Assembly: GCF_012932495.1 (NCBI RefSeq)
Contig: NZ_JABCNG010000001.1
Span: 1,984,001 to 2,048,000 of the forward strand
Reading direction: 5' to 3'
Source of the DNA: Novosphingobium sp. SG919
Lineage (GTDB): Bacteria > Pseudomonadota > Alphaproteobacteria > Sphingomonadales > Sphingomonadaceae
Length of the DNA: 64,000 nucleotides
This document shows positions 1-10,212 of the stretch, in pieces. Numbering within the stretch: the first letter of the stretch is position 1; each line of letters begins with the position of its first letter. The position numbers were made by a program, and so were the translations under genes. The notes beneath the pieces are model-generated. The model was not told the DNA's origin, made no database searches, and was given only the letters and a program-made list of their open reading frames with translations.

Positions 1-1
1 G

Positions 2-121
2 CTCGAGGGTCGGGGAGAAGTCTACCGACTCCAGGTGGCCCATGCCACCGGCGCGGTCGTCTTCGAAACGGACGTCACCTTGGATGACAACACCTATCTC
101 GGAGTGATCGAAGTCCGGTGA
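2..121 (+). CDS. C-terminal fragment of an unidentified protein
   Basis: The frame is open from the window edge to a TGA at 119-121, giving 39 visible residues that end in LGVIEVR. The start lies outside the window. The fragment alternates hydrophobic and polar residues like beta strands, but I recognise no family. Its stop overlaps a possible GTG start (118) of the next gene in a GTGA arrangement, so the two may be co-transcribed. No function is assigned. Confidence 0.5.
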   Translation, partial: LEGRGEVYRLQVAHATGAVVFETDVTLDDNTYLGVIEVR

Positions 122-162
122 GCCATCGGGTCGGTGTTTCCACCGACAAGAAGGACTTACCC

Positions 163-825
163 ATGGCAATATCCGAAGAAACCGCCCGCGAGGAGATCCT
201 GGCCCGCAGCGACATCCGCCCTTCGCAATTGGCCCATATCGTGCTGCGCACCGCGCAGTTTGCGGTCATGCGCGATTTCTACCTGGCGTTCCTGAACGCC
301 CGGGTGGCCTATGAAAACGCCTTTGCCAGCTTTCTGCGCTATGACGAGGAACACCACCGCGTGGTGATCATCGCCATGCCCGGGCTGGCCCCGGTCCAGC
401 CCCGCGCCTCCGGCCTAGAGCACTATGCGTTCAGCTATGCCTCGCTCGGTGGCCTGCTCGCCACCTACCAACGGCTCAAGGCCTTGGGGATCAGGCCGGA
501 CTGGTGCCTCAACCACGGGTTCACGATGTCGATCTACTATCGCGATCCCGATGGCAACCAGGTCGAAACCCAGTTCGACACCATGGCTTGCGCCCAAGCC
601 GACGCCTACATGCGCAGCCCCTATTTCGACATCAATCCGATCGGCGTCGACTTCGATCCCGAAGTGTTGCTCGCCCGCTATCTGCGCGGAGACCCGATGG
701 GCGAACTGATCCGCTTTGGCTCGGCGCCCTACCCCGAGGGCGCGCGCCATATCCGGCCAGGCGGCGTGCCCGATTACGACTTTGACGGCGCCCTGTTCGC
801 CAGCACGTCGGCCCCAGCAGGATAG
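163..825 (+). CDS. VOC-family (extradiol dioxygenase/glyoxalase-like) protein
   Basis: This 220-residue protein looks like a single-subunit member of the vicinal-oxygen-chelate fold. The visible signature is an early His in AHIVLRT, a second His in LEHYAF, and an acidic ligand in NQVETQFDT preceded by YYRDPDGN. These three positions match the metal-binding His-His-Glu set of extradiol dioxygenase-like VOC proteins. The substrate cannot be read from sequence. I chose ATG 163 because AAGGA lies about seven bases upstream. A GTG at 118 would add 15 residues and overlap the upstream stop, so translational coupling is the alternative. It converges on the TetR gene with almost no gap, so control by that regulator is not implied. 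Confidence 0.75.
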   Translation: MAISEETAREEILARSDIRPSQLAHIVLRTAQFAVMRDFYLAFLNARVAYENAFASFLRYDEEHHRVVIIAMPGLAPVQPRASGLEHYAFSYASLGGLLATYQRLKALGIRPDWCLNHGFTMSIYYRDPDGNQVETQFDTMACAQADAYMRSPYFDINPIGVDFDPEVLLARYLRGDPMGELIRFGSAPYPEGARHIRPGGVPDYDFDGALFASTSAPAG

Positions 826-833
826 GTCACGAC

Positions 834-1520
834 CTAGATCGCACCGCCGAGGTGGTCGTCTTCGTCCGCTGGCTCGGGAAACAGATCGGCGACTGCCTTT
901 TCGGCAATCGACTGCGCACGCCGGGTGCTCACGCCCAGCGCGCGCAGCAGGATGAATGCCATTTCGCGCGCGACCTCGGGCGGGGCGCTGCGCGCGCGGG
1001 TTGCTGAAAGATACTCCACGGCGGTGGCGATCAGCCCGAAGACGGTGAGCATCCCGCCCTGCAGGGTGATGCCGCTGAATTGGCCAACATCGAGCCCGGC
1101 GGCGATGTCGCGGCGCAGCCCGGCGTTGATCGGAGCCTCGATGTTGGTGCGCCGCTTGGACAGGCTGACCATCGAGCGATAGCGATCCGGGTGCGCGCGA
1201 GCGTAGCGGATCAACGCCGCCATGGCCCTCGCGACGCGACTGGCCGGATCGGTCACATCAAGGTTGGCACTGGCCACCTCGCGTTCGCAATCGCCTTGTA
1301 CCAGATCGACGATCGCGCCGGCCAAGCTCTCCTTGTCGTCGAAATGGTTATAGAAACTGCCCTTGGCGACATCGGCTGCGGCGACGATATCGTCGATCGT
1401 CACGCCGTCGATCGAACGCGCGGCAAACAGGCGCTGCCCCGCCCCGATCAATGCCGATCGGGTACGCAGGCGCCGACGGTCTACCTTGACCTCGTGGGCG
1501 TCATTGGTGGGTTGCGACAC
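834..1520 (-). CDS. TetR-family transcriptional regulator
   Basis: This 228-residue protein has a TetR DNA-binding domain near the N-terminus: ARSIDGVTIDDIVAAADVAKGSFYNHF is the helix-turn-helix region followed by the usual DKESL. The C-terminal half is a helical ligand domain. I start it at GTG 1520 (V-S-Q-P-T-N) because GGAG sits seven bases upstream; the frame stays open to 1721, but that extension is rich in Cys, Arg and Pro and looks untranslated. It is convergent with the VOC gene, and no inverted repeat was found next to it, so its target is unknown. Family assignment is firm and ligand is unknown. Confidence 0.85.
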   Translation of the reverse strand: MSQPTNDAHEVKVDRRRLRTRSALIGAGQRLFAARSIDGVTIDDIVAAADVAKGSFYNHFDDKESLAGAIVDLVQGDCEREVASANLDVTDPASRVARAMAALIRYARAHPDRYRSMVSLSKRRTNIEAPINAGLRRDIAAGLDVGQFSGITLQGGMLTVFGLIATAVEYLSATRARSAPPEVAREMAFILLRALGVSTRRAQSIAEKAVADLFPEPADEDDHLGGAI

Positions 1521-1721
1521 GGCGAGTCTCCGGCAGGCTGGGCGTCCATGCGATCCACCGCAAAGCCCGAATGGCATGCGGCAATTTGACTGCGCTATTG
1601 CACAAAACGGGCGATGAGCAACCCCCTCAGCGGCGCGGCCGATTGCCAATGCGCATTGGCCAAGGGCGAAATACGCCTGTTCCAAGGGGTAAGGTATCCC
1701 CCAGGGCACCGCGCTCTCCAT

Positions 1722-2280
1722 TCAGGCCATGGCTGGAACCGCTGGCGTCAAGCGCGTCGGCAGTTCCAGCATGCTGGCGAATTGCGCGATCGCTGCCGTC
1801 AGCGTGGGCATCATCATTCCGCGTTCCGTGCCAAGTGGCGCGTGACGCGGGCGCGCGGCGACCCAACCCATTGCCGCTTGCGGCAGTGCCTCGATCCGCC
1901 CGGTCGGAAGGTTGAGCGCGGTGGCCAGGTCGACGGCGAAATCGGCCCACGACACGGCGCCAGCATTGGCAAGATGCCACAGGCCCGTTTCGCCATCGAT
2001 GACCAGATCGACCGTCACGCGTGGCAGATCGGGCACATAGGTGGGCGACGTGACGCAGTCCGCCGCGGCGGCAAAGCTGCGGCAGGCATTGGCAAGCGCA
2101 ACGGCACCGACATGGTTTGCCGCCAGGCAGGCAGCGGGGTGGCTTCGGCGTCATCCACCCGCACCAGCCCGCGGCATTGATCACCGCGCAACCGGCCGGG
2201 TGGAATATCGGGTTCCTGCCAGCGGCCGCCTGATCTTGAGCTGGGACCGAGCGGCAACGCGGCCAACCTCGCCAAACCAC
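1722..2280 (-). pseudogene. Decayed RmlD-type (dTDP-4-dehydrorhamnose reductase family) gene
   Basis: Three reading frames together give a recognisable but broken RmlD-family protein. Around 2180 one frame reads VINAAG, the family's post-Rossmann motif. After an apparent one-base loss it continues as VRVDDAEA in a second frame, then shifts again to CLAANHVGAVALANACR. This runs directly into TSPTYVPDL, DGETGLWHLAN and SWADFA, which are the C-terminal family motifs. The segment that should hold the catalytic Tyr-x3-Lys (roughly 110 residues) is missing, as is the N-terminal Gly-rich loop. The gene therefore has at least two frameshifts and an internal deletion, and cannot encode a working reductase. 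It lies just downstream of the Crp/Fnr gene on the same strand. Confidence 0.75.
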
Positions 2281-2295
2281 TTCGCTTGGCGCCGA

Positions 2296-3045
2296 TCATC
2301 TTGATCGGGCGTTCGCCACCGATACCGGCGACAACGACTGGGCGATATAGAGATAGTCCGGGTTGAACTGGCCCCGCGCGGCCAGGCGATCGGGATCGGG
2401 AATATCGACGAGCGACGAGCGGAATACGCATAGCCGTTCTTCGCGCAACTTGCGCATCACCCGGTTGACGTGAACATTCGTCAGGCCGCAAATTTCGGAA
2501 AGATCGGCCTGGGTCAGCGCCAGGGTGAAGCGGTGGCCATCGCTCAACCCCGCCGACACCAGCCGCGCATTGGTTTCGCACAGGAAATGCGCGACCCGCC
2601 CCATGGCATCCAGCCGGCCCAGGCGGAACAGCCAGGCGCGGTGGATGGCCGCGTCAATCAGCGTGGCAAACCACAACTTGCGCATGAGGTGGGGCCGCCC
2701 CACCAAGATAGCCTCCAATGCGGAATGCGGGATCGTGGCGGTCTTGGCCGCGGTGACAGTCTGCACATCGTGGTCCAGCTCTCCCAAGGGAAAAGCATGC
2801 AGATCAACAAAATCGCCGGGAAAATGCACCGCAACCAGTTGGCGCAACCCGCGGCGATCATCGATGTAGCGAGACACGATGCCTTCTATCAGCAGCGTGC
2901 TGTAATCGAGTTTCACCCCGGCGCGCACGATCGTTGCTCGCGGCGGCAGGGTGTTCACCTCCACGACTGCTGATTCCAGGGCCGCGCGTTCATCGTCATC
3001 CAGCCTGACGCCGCGTTTGCCGCGTAGAAACCTCTCGGTGAACAT
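2296..3045 (-). CDS. Crp/Fnr-family transcriptional regulator
   Basis: This 249-residue protein has an N-terminal cyclic-nucleotide-binding-type beta barrel (RATIVRAG, LLIEGIVSRY, HFPGDFVDLHAF) and a C-terminal winged helix (ALTQADLSEICGLTNVHVNR). There is no N-terminal Cys cluster, so it is not an oxygen-sensing FNR. It resembles the large group of alphaproteobacterial Crp-like regulators with unknown ligand. Start ATG 3045 is preceded by GAGAGGAGAG. The gene diverges from katE across about 260 bases, so it could influence the catalase gene, but no clear palindromic Crp site was seen there. Confidence 0.85.
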   Translation of the reverse strand: MFTERFLRGKRGVRLDDDERAALESAVVEVNTLPPRATIVRAGVKLDYSTLLIEGIVSRYIDDRRGLRQLVAVHFPGDFVDLHAFPLGELDHDVQTVTAAKTATIPHSALEAILVGRPHLMRKLWFATLIDAAIHRAWLFRLGRLDAMGRVAHFLCETNARLVSAGLSDGHRFTLALTQADLSEICGLTNVHVNRVMRKLREERLCVFRSSLVDIPDPDRLAARGQFNPDYLYIAQSLSPVSVANARSR

Positions 3046-3306
3046 GCACGCTCTCCTCTCACGTCGCGCGTATGCCCGTTGCCGCACCACGAAGCAGGTG
3101 CGCGGCATGCGGACGGTAAGCTGCCATCAATCGTATCAACGCAGGTTAGTTTGATCCGCGTTCCTGCAACTTCCCTGATCCCCTGGGGTTCCGGTCGAGA
3201 CGCTGCGCGTAACTTACGACGCCATCATGCTTTTGCTGGCGGCGCCGGCACCACCGCTCGCAGCGATCAATCCAGCTGACAATCCGCTCACCGACAAGGA
3301 CACGAC
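3046..3306. other. Intergenic region between crp-like gene and katE
   Basis: These 261 bases separate the divergent Crp/Fnr and catalase genes and must hold both promoters. An AAGGA ribosome-binding site precedes the katE ATG. I see no strong palindrome, terminator or convincing small gene. The short frames crossing it overlap the start of katE and carry no recognisable domain. Confidence 0.4.
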
Positions 3307-5500
<2,194 letters not shown>

Positions 5501-5529
<29 letters not shown>

Positions 5530-6493
5530 ACAGGAATGAGGGGTTTGCCGCAGCCAGATCGTTACGGATCGTGGTTGCGGCAACCCCCGCCTCCCCCATG
5601 GCATGGGTGATCTGGTCCAGACCAAGCACGACATCGCCGGCCGCATAGAGACCGGGCAGCGAAGTGCGCTGGTGGCTATCGACCAACACGCATCCTTCGG
5701 CGGCAAGGTCGGCGCCCAGGTGCTGGGCAAGTTGCGAGCGCACCGTCGATCCGAGCGCGGGGTACAACGTGTCGAAAGCGCGCGTTTCCCCCTCGATATC
5801 GAGTTCGATCTTGTCGAGCCCCAGCCGCATCGCATGGCACCGCCCCGCCAGGATAACGCCCGCATCGGCGAGGTTCTCCAAAGCTGTGGCGTCCAGGTCG
5901 TGGCCCGATGCCGGGGCGACAAGGGTGATGCGCGAGGAAAAGGACCGCAAGAACAGCGCTTCGCCGCAGCCTCTTTCGCCCGTGCCGAACACGGCAATGT
6001 TCAATTCGCTGGCTTCATGGCCATCGCAGATCGGGCAATAGCGGATAAGCCCGCGGGCAACGCCCTGGTCGTGGTCCGCCTCGCTCAACAGTTGAGGCCG
6101 ATGATTGACGACACCGGTTGCCAGCAGCACGGCCTGGGCCCGAATGGTGCTTTGTGCCGTGCTCGCGACGAAGCCAGGGCCGCTTCGCACAAGCCCGGTT
6201 ACCTCGCCCCGCCGCAGATTGGCACCGAACCCGCGCGCTTGGCGGCGCATGCGGTCAAGCAGCACCGGCCCGGCGATCCCATCGGGAAAGCCGGGCGTGT
6301 TGTACGACATGGGGATCGATGCCGCCCGGCTTTGGGCGCCATCGACGACGGTGACGGAAAGATTGAACCGTGCGAGATAAATCGCTGCGGTCAGGCCCGC
6401 GGGCCCACCGCCAATCACCAGGCAGTCGCAATTCGTGCCTGCCCACTCATCCACGCGGCAGGCCCTGCCGATGGAGGACGCGCCGGCGATCAT
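5501..6493 (-). CDS. Thioredoxin-reductase-like FAD/NAD(P) oxidoreductase
   Basis: This 330-residue flavoprotein has an N-terminal FAD-binding GGGPAGL loop, a redox-active C153-x-x-C156 (YCPICDGHE) in the position used by bacterial thioredoxin reductases, and the C-terminal FAD motif [11 protein letters not shown]. The NAD(P)-binding loop is unusual: it reads FGTGERG rather than the usual GGGxSA. It probably passes electrons to a disulfide partner, but may be one of the TrxR-like proteins with altered donor specificity. ATG 6493 lacks a good ribosome-binding site; a GTG 13 codons downstream is an alternative. The 3' end overlaps katE in opposite orientation. Confidence 0.8.
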
Positions 6494-6517
6494 CCGGCGA
6501 TCGCCGGCGCATCAGGG

Positions 6518-7048
6518 TCATTTGCTCGCCTGGGCCATCAGTTCGGCCTTGCGCGCGGCCAGCTGTTCACCAAGCTTCTGAAGGTCGAGATCGCTGTCCT
6601 TGCTTTCGGGGAACATCTCGCCTTCTTCTTCCTCGACGTGGTGGTTGATATATTCGCCCAGCACGGTCACCTTGGCGTCGAACAGGCGGTCGCCAGCCTT
6701 CATCGCCTGGATTTCGGCGATCAGTTGCTTGGCGCTGGCGTGCTCCACTTCGGCCTCGTCGAGCAGATCATCGTCATCGATCGCCTCGCGCGTGGCGGGA
6801 TAGTAAATCTCTTCCTCGATCTGGGCATGAACGATCAGGGCAAGGCAGATCTTGTCGGCCAGTGCCTGCTTTTCGGCATCGTCTTCCAGTGTTTCGTACT
6901 TCTTGAAGAAGTCCTTCACTTCCTTGTGATCGTCCTTGAGCAGCTTGATCGCATCGCTCGGCTTGGACGCGGCGCGCGCGGTCTTGCGGGCGGTCTTGGA
7001 TGCGGGTGCCGAGGCCTTGCCCTTGGTGGTCTTGGTGGTTGTGGTCAT
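6518..7048 (-). CDS. Hemerythrin HHE-domain protein
   Basis: This 176-residue protein begins with a Lys/Ala/Thr-rich tail of about 40 residues and continues with one hemerythrin-like four-helix domain. Candidate iron ligands are His in DDHKEVKDFF, His and Glu in VHAQIEEEIYYPA, His in EHASAKQLI, and His in NHHVEEEEGEMFP. Proteins of this type bind a di-iron centre and have roles in oxygen or nitrosative-stress responses. GAGGA lies upstream of ATG 7048. It sits on the same strand upstream of the thioredoxin-reductase-like gene with only a 24-base gap, so the pair is probably one operon. Confidence 0.85.
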   Translation of the reverse strand: MTTTTKTTKGKASAPASKTARKTARAASKPSDAIKLLKDDHKEVKDFFKKYETLEDDAEKQALADKICLALIVHAQIEEEIYYPATREAIDDDDLLDEAEVEHASAKQLIAEIQAMKAGDRLFDAKVTVLGEYINHHVEEEEGEMFPESKDSDLDLQKLGEQLAARKAELMAQASK

Positions 7049-7241
7049 GCGGAGGTCCTCATCACGATCGCGGATAGCCCGCGCGTTTCCACATGAACGT
7101 TCGGCAGAGTGAACGGCGCCGGCAGCGGCCTGAAAACTAACCTCGATCAAAGCGAATTTTAAATGCCGCCAGACCGGCTGCATGAACATCGCGCGCGATG
7201 CGGCAAAGCTTCCGTGTCCATTACGGCGCCAAAACGCTCGT

Positions 7242-7533
7242 TCATGCGGGCGTTAGGCCCCCTGCTTGCGCAGCCTTGATCGTGTTCGACAGCAGGCAGG
7301 TGATGGTCATCGCTCCAACGCCCCCCGGCACCGGCGTGACTGCGCGCGCATGGTCCATTTCATCGATCGCGGCATCGCCGACCAGGCGATCCTTCTGCCC
7401 CGCACTCCCCGCCAGCCGCGTGATGCCGACGTCGATGACCACCGCGCCCCGCTTTACCCAGAATCCACGCACCAGCGCGGGCGATCCCGCCGCGGCAACG
7501 ACGATATCGGCCTGGCGCGCGATCTCGGGCGCT
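7242..7533 (-). pseudogene. folD: 3' remnant of folD (methylene-tetrahydrofolate dehydrogenase/cyclohydrolase)
   Basis: About 97 codons at the FolD C-terminus remain in one frame. The visible family motifs in order are [33 protein letters not shown] and [19 protein letters not shown], ending at a TGA at 7242-7244. Everything upstream (the catalytic Lys/Tyr region and substrate site) is gone. Homology stops near 7533, where a fragment of another gene on the opposite strand begins. FolD is normally essential, so an intact copy is expected elsewhere in the genome. Confidence 0.85.
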
Positions 7534-7618
7534 CCAGCTGGCTTACGAGCAGCGGATCATCCCGCGCAAGATCAGCCTGGACGAGTTGTTCGATCCGGCG
7601 ATGCAGGCGCTCAACTGA
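7532..7618 (+). pseudogene. 28-codon 3' fragment of an unidentified gene
   Basis: Directly abutting the folD remnant, the plus strand is open for 28 codons ending in ISLDELFDPAMQALN and a TGA at 7616-7618. The composition looks like a genuine protein C-terminus, but no start or upstream coding region exists because the neighbouring DNA is folD on the other strand. I do not recognise the family. The simplest reading is the tail of a gene truncated by the same rearrangement that cut folD. Confidence 0.4.
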
Positions 7619-7639
7619 CGCGAGAGCCTTTGCGGCCGG

Positions 7640-8347
7640 TCATGGCGGCGTGGCGGCGGCATTGCGCCGTTCCATCATGTCGCGCTTCCACCGCTGGCGC
7701 AGTGCGGCCGGCCGGATGCCGTGCAGTTCCTCCAGGAAACGCGCGGCGAGGATACGATCGGCCCGGAAATGCCGGAAATCCTGCCGCAGCTCGCACCACG
7801 CAGCCAGCATCCGGGTTTCGTCAAGGAAGCCGACGATGACCGGCCAGACGACGCGGCAGGTCTGATGGCCGTGCTGGTCGATATAATCGATCTCGATCTT
7901 GCAGCCGGCGCGGATCCATTCGCGCGCGCGGGCAAGGTCGATGCCATCGGGGACTGGCGTGGTGATCGACCGCGTGCCGATGGCCGGATCGGCGATAAGG
8001 GCACGCAACTGGTCGGGCACGACGCGGGTGATCTTGGCGATCAGGTCGCGCGCGGCGTTGGCAAGCACCGGGTCACCGCGACTTGCCACCCACTGGGCAC
8101 CCAGCACGGCTGCCTCGATCTCGTCGGGTGTCAGCATGAGCGATGGCATGTCGAACGCATCGTCGAGGATATAGCCGAACCCGGCCTCTCCCTGCACCGG
8201 CACGCGCTGGGCGATCAGATCGGCCACGTCGCGATAGACCGTTCGCTGCGAAACCTCGAGTTCACGGGCGATCTCTGCGGCAGTCACCGGCCGCGACGAG
8301 CGACGAAGAATCTGGATGATCTGGAACAATCGATCCGCTCTGCGCAT
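7640..8347 (-). CDS. YafY-type HTH/WYL-domain transcriptional regulator
   Basis: This 235-residue protein starts with a DeoR-like helix-turn-helix (MRRADRLFQIIQIL, then VTAAEIARELEVSQRTVYRD). It continues with a WYL-type ligand-sensing domain (RAREWIRAGCKIEIDYID, VVWPVIVGF, LAAWCELRQDFRHFR). Start ATG 8347 has AGGAGA about eight bases upstream; the longer open frame to 8494 reads into the intergenic operator and is not used. The gene is divergent from a glutathione S-transferase gene, with a perfect palindrome in between. It most likely represses itself and that neighbour. Confidence 0.88.
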   Translation of the reverse strand: MRRADRLFQIIQILRRSSRPVTAAEIARELEVSQRTVYRDVADLIAQRVPVQGEAGFGYILDDAFDMPSLMLTPDEIEAAVLGAQWVASRGDPVLANAARDLIAKITRVVPDQLRALIADPAIGTRSITTPVPDGIDLARAREWIRAGCKIEIDYIDQHGHQTCRVVWPVIVGFLDETRMLAAWCELRQDFRHFRADRILAARFLEELHGIRPAALRQRWKRDMMERRNAAATPP

Positions 8348-8357
8348 GATGGCATCT

Positions 8358-8383
8358 CCTGCTGACAGAATGCTGTCAGCAGG
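8358..8383. promoter_or_regulatory. Perfect inverted repeat, candidate operator of the YafY-type regulator
   Basis: The arms CCTGCTGACAG and CTGTCAGCAGG are exact reverse complements, 11 bases each around a 4-base AATG spacer. The element lies in the 103-base gap between the divergent regulator and GST genes, starting 11 bases upstream of the regulator's ATG. That placement would let one dimer control both genes. Confidence 0.65.
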
Positions 8384-8450
8384 GTCGGTGTACAAGGTAA
8401 ATCGTTCTGCACACCGGTGCATAACCCCTTGCCTTGAGAGGAACCGCTCG

Positions 8451-9062
8451 ATGATTACCCTTTTCCACGCGCCCAAGTCGCGCTCGTCCCGCATGATCTG
8501 GCTGCTTGAAGAGATCGGCGTTCCCTATGAAATCCGCCCGGTCTCCATCTTCCGGCCGATGACCGGTGACGGGCAGCCCGACCCGGCCAATCCCCATCCC
8601 GACAAGCGCGTGCCCGCCGTCGTCCATGATGGAAGGCTGCTCGCGGAATCGGTTGCGATCGTGCTCTATCTGCTCGACGCCTTTCCCGAAGCGAACCTTG
8701 CCCCGGCCCAGGCCGATACGGGCCGCGGCGATTACCTCACGTGGATGGCGTGGTACGTTGCCGAACTGGAACCTGCGCTGTTCGCTGCCCAGGCTGGCGA
8801 CCTTGCTGGTTCGGCGCAGAAGCAACGCGGCCATGACGCGGTCGTCGCGCGGTTGAGAAATGCGCTCGCCGCGGGCCCTTATGTCATGGGAGACGCGTTC
8901 ACCGGGGCTGACTTGCTGATCAGCAGCGCCATGACGTTTGGCCGCGCGGCCTTTCCGGCCGACGCCCTGTTCGATGCCTATCTCGAAAGGTGCCGCAACC
9001 GCCCCGCCGCCATCCGCGCACTTGCCCTCGACGATCAGGCGGGCCCCCAGCCGGCGGCCTGA
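8451..9062 (+). CDS. Glutathione S-transferase family protein
   Basis: This 203-residue protein has an N-terminal thioredoxin-fold domain (MITLFHAPKSRSSRMIWLLEEIGVPYE) with a Ser-rich active-site loop, the cis-Pro/substrate motif KRVPAVVHDG, and ESVAIVLYL. A helical C-terminal domain carries GDAFTGADLLISSAM. It is a typical bacterial GST that would conjugate or reduce electrophiles with glutathione in the cytoplasm. GAGAGGAA lies upstream of ATG 8451. The divergent YafY-type regulator and the palindrome between them point to induction by a small molecule. The substrate is unknown. Confidence 0.88.
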   Translation: MITLFHAPKSRSSRMIWLLEEIGVPYEIRPVSIFRPMTGDGQPDPANPHPDKRVPAVVHDGRLLAESVAIVLYLLDAFPEANLAPAQADTGRGDYLTWMAWYVAELEPALFAAQAGDLAGSAQKQRGHDAVVARLRNALAAGPYVMGDAFTGADLLISSAMTFGRAAFPADALFDAYLERCRNRPAAIRALALDDQAGPQPAA

Positions 9063-9104
9063 CGCCGGCCGCACGATCCGCAGCAAGGCCTGATCAGCAC
9101 CGTT

Positions 9105-9127
9105 GCCACGGCGCGCCCCGCCGTGGC
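9105..9127. terminator. Hairpin between convergent GST and GlxA-like genes
   Basis: Arms GCCACGGC and GCCGTGGC form a perfect 8-bp stem with a 7-base loop in the 86-base gap between two convergent genes. There is only a weak T run, so it may act as a bidirectional intrinsic terminator or a 3'-end stabiliser. Confidence 0.5.
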
Positions 9128-9148
9128 GCGGGGTTTATCGCGCGTCCA

Positions 9149-10090
9149 TCACGCCGCCCGGGCAAGCCGGCGCAGGGTTTGCGGCGGCTGCCCATACTGC
9201 CGCATGAAGGCTTCGCGCATGCGGCGCAGATCGACAAAGCCGCTTTCCTGCGCGATCTGGTCCATCGGGTGGCGCGTTTCCTCGATCATCAGGCGCGCGG
9301 CTTCCAGGCGGATCTGCTCCACCGCCTTGGCCGGCGTCTGGCCGGTTTCGGCGCGGAAGGCGCGGCTGAACTGGCGCGGGGAAAGTGCCGCAACCTCAGC
9401 CAGCTCCTCCACGGTGAGCGGATTGGCGAGATGCGCCTTGGCAAAGATCAGCGCCTTCTGGATACGGTCACTGCTCGGCGAAAGTTCCAGCAGTTCCGAA
9501 TGCTGTGATTGTCCGCCCGCGCGGCGATGATGCATGACAAGCCGGCGGGCGACTGCCGATGCCACGTCGCGGCCGAGATCCTTTTCGATCAGGGCCACTG
9601 CAAGGTCGAGCCCCGCAGTCAGCCCTGCCGATGTCCAGACCGGCCCCTCATTGATGAAGATGCGGTCATCCTCCACCCGCACATCGGGAAAGGCTGCCCG
9701 CATCTCGCGCGCGTAAGACCAGTGGGTGGTCGCCCGCCGGCCATCGAGCAAGCCCATCTGGCCCAGCAGGAATGCCCCGGTGCAAAGCCCGGCCACCCGG
9801 CGCGCCTCCTTTGCCATGGTGCGCAGCCTTTGGAGCACCGCCTCGTCCTGCTGGGGCGGCGGCACCAGGCCGGCCAAGAGCAGCAACGTGTCGATCGGTC
9901 CAACATCATCAAGCCGGACGGTGGGAACGGCAAAGCCACTCGACGACATGATCGGCCCGCCATCGACCGAGGCAATCGACAAGGTGTAATAGTCTTCGCC
10001 CTGCAGACCGTTGGCGAGTTCGAAGGCCGCCTGCACGCCCAGCGCGAGAAACTGAAATCCTGGCGTCAGCACCATCGAAACATGTGGCAC
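9149..10090 (-). CDS. GlxA-like transcriptional regulator (DJ-1/PfpI domain plus AraC HTH)
   Basis: This 313-residue protein has an N-terminal DJ-1/PfpI-like domain (about residues 1-180) with the nucleophile-elbow Cys in AGLCTGAF, and a C-terminal double helix-turn-helix of the AraC family (TVEELAEVAALSPRQFSRAFRAETGQTP, then PMDQIAQESGFVDLRRMREAF). This is the FtrA/GlxA-type regulator layout. The amidase-like domain is usually a sensor rather than an active enzyme. The gene is divergent from two SDR genes across 122 bases, which makes those its likely targets. Confidence 0.9.
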   Translation of the reverse strand: MPHVSMVLTPGFQFLALGVQAAFELANGLQGEDYYTLSIASVDGGPIMSSSGFAVPTVRLDDVGPIDTLLLLAGLVPPPQQDEAVLQRLRTMAKEARRVAGLCTGAFLLGQMGLLDGRRATTHWSYAREMRAAFPDVRVEDDRIFINEGPVWTSAGLTAGLDLAVALIEKDLGRDVASAVARRLVMHHRRAGGQSQHSELLELSPSSDRIQKALIFAKAHLANPLTVEELAEVAALSPRQFSRAFRAETGQTPAKAVEQIRLEAARLMIEETRHPMDQIAQESGFVDLRRMREAFMRQYGQPPQTLRRLARAA

Positions 10091-10212
10091 GGTGGTTTCC
10101 GATCTTATGTCCTGAAAACGTACTTTCTACGTCATATCAGACATCACGCATCAGGTCCATAAGGTCCGTGTCGAGAGCAAGCACGCTCTCTTGCCAGACA
10201 AGGACCAAGGCC

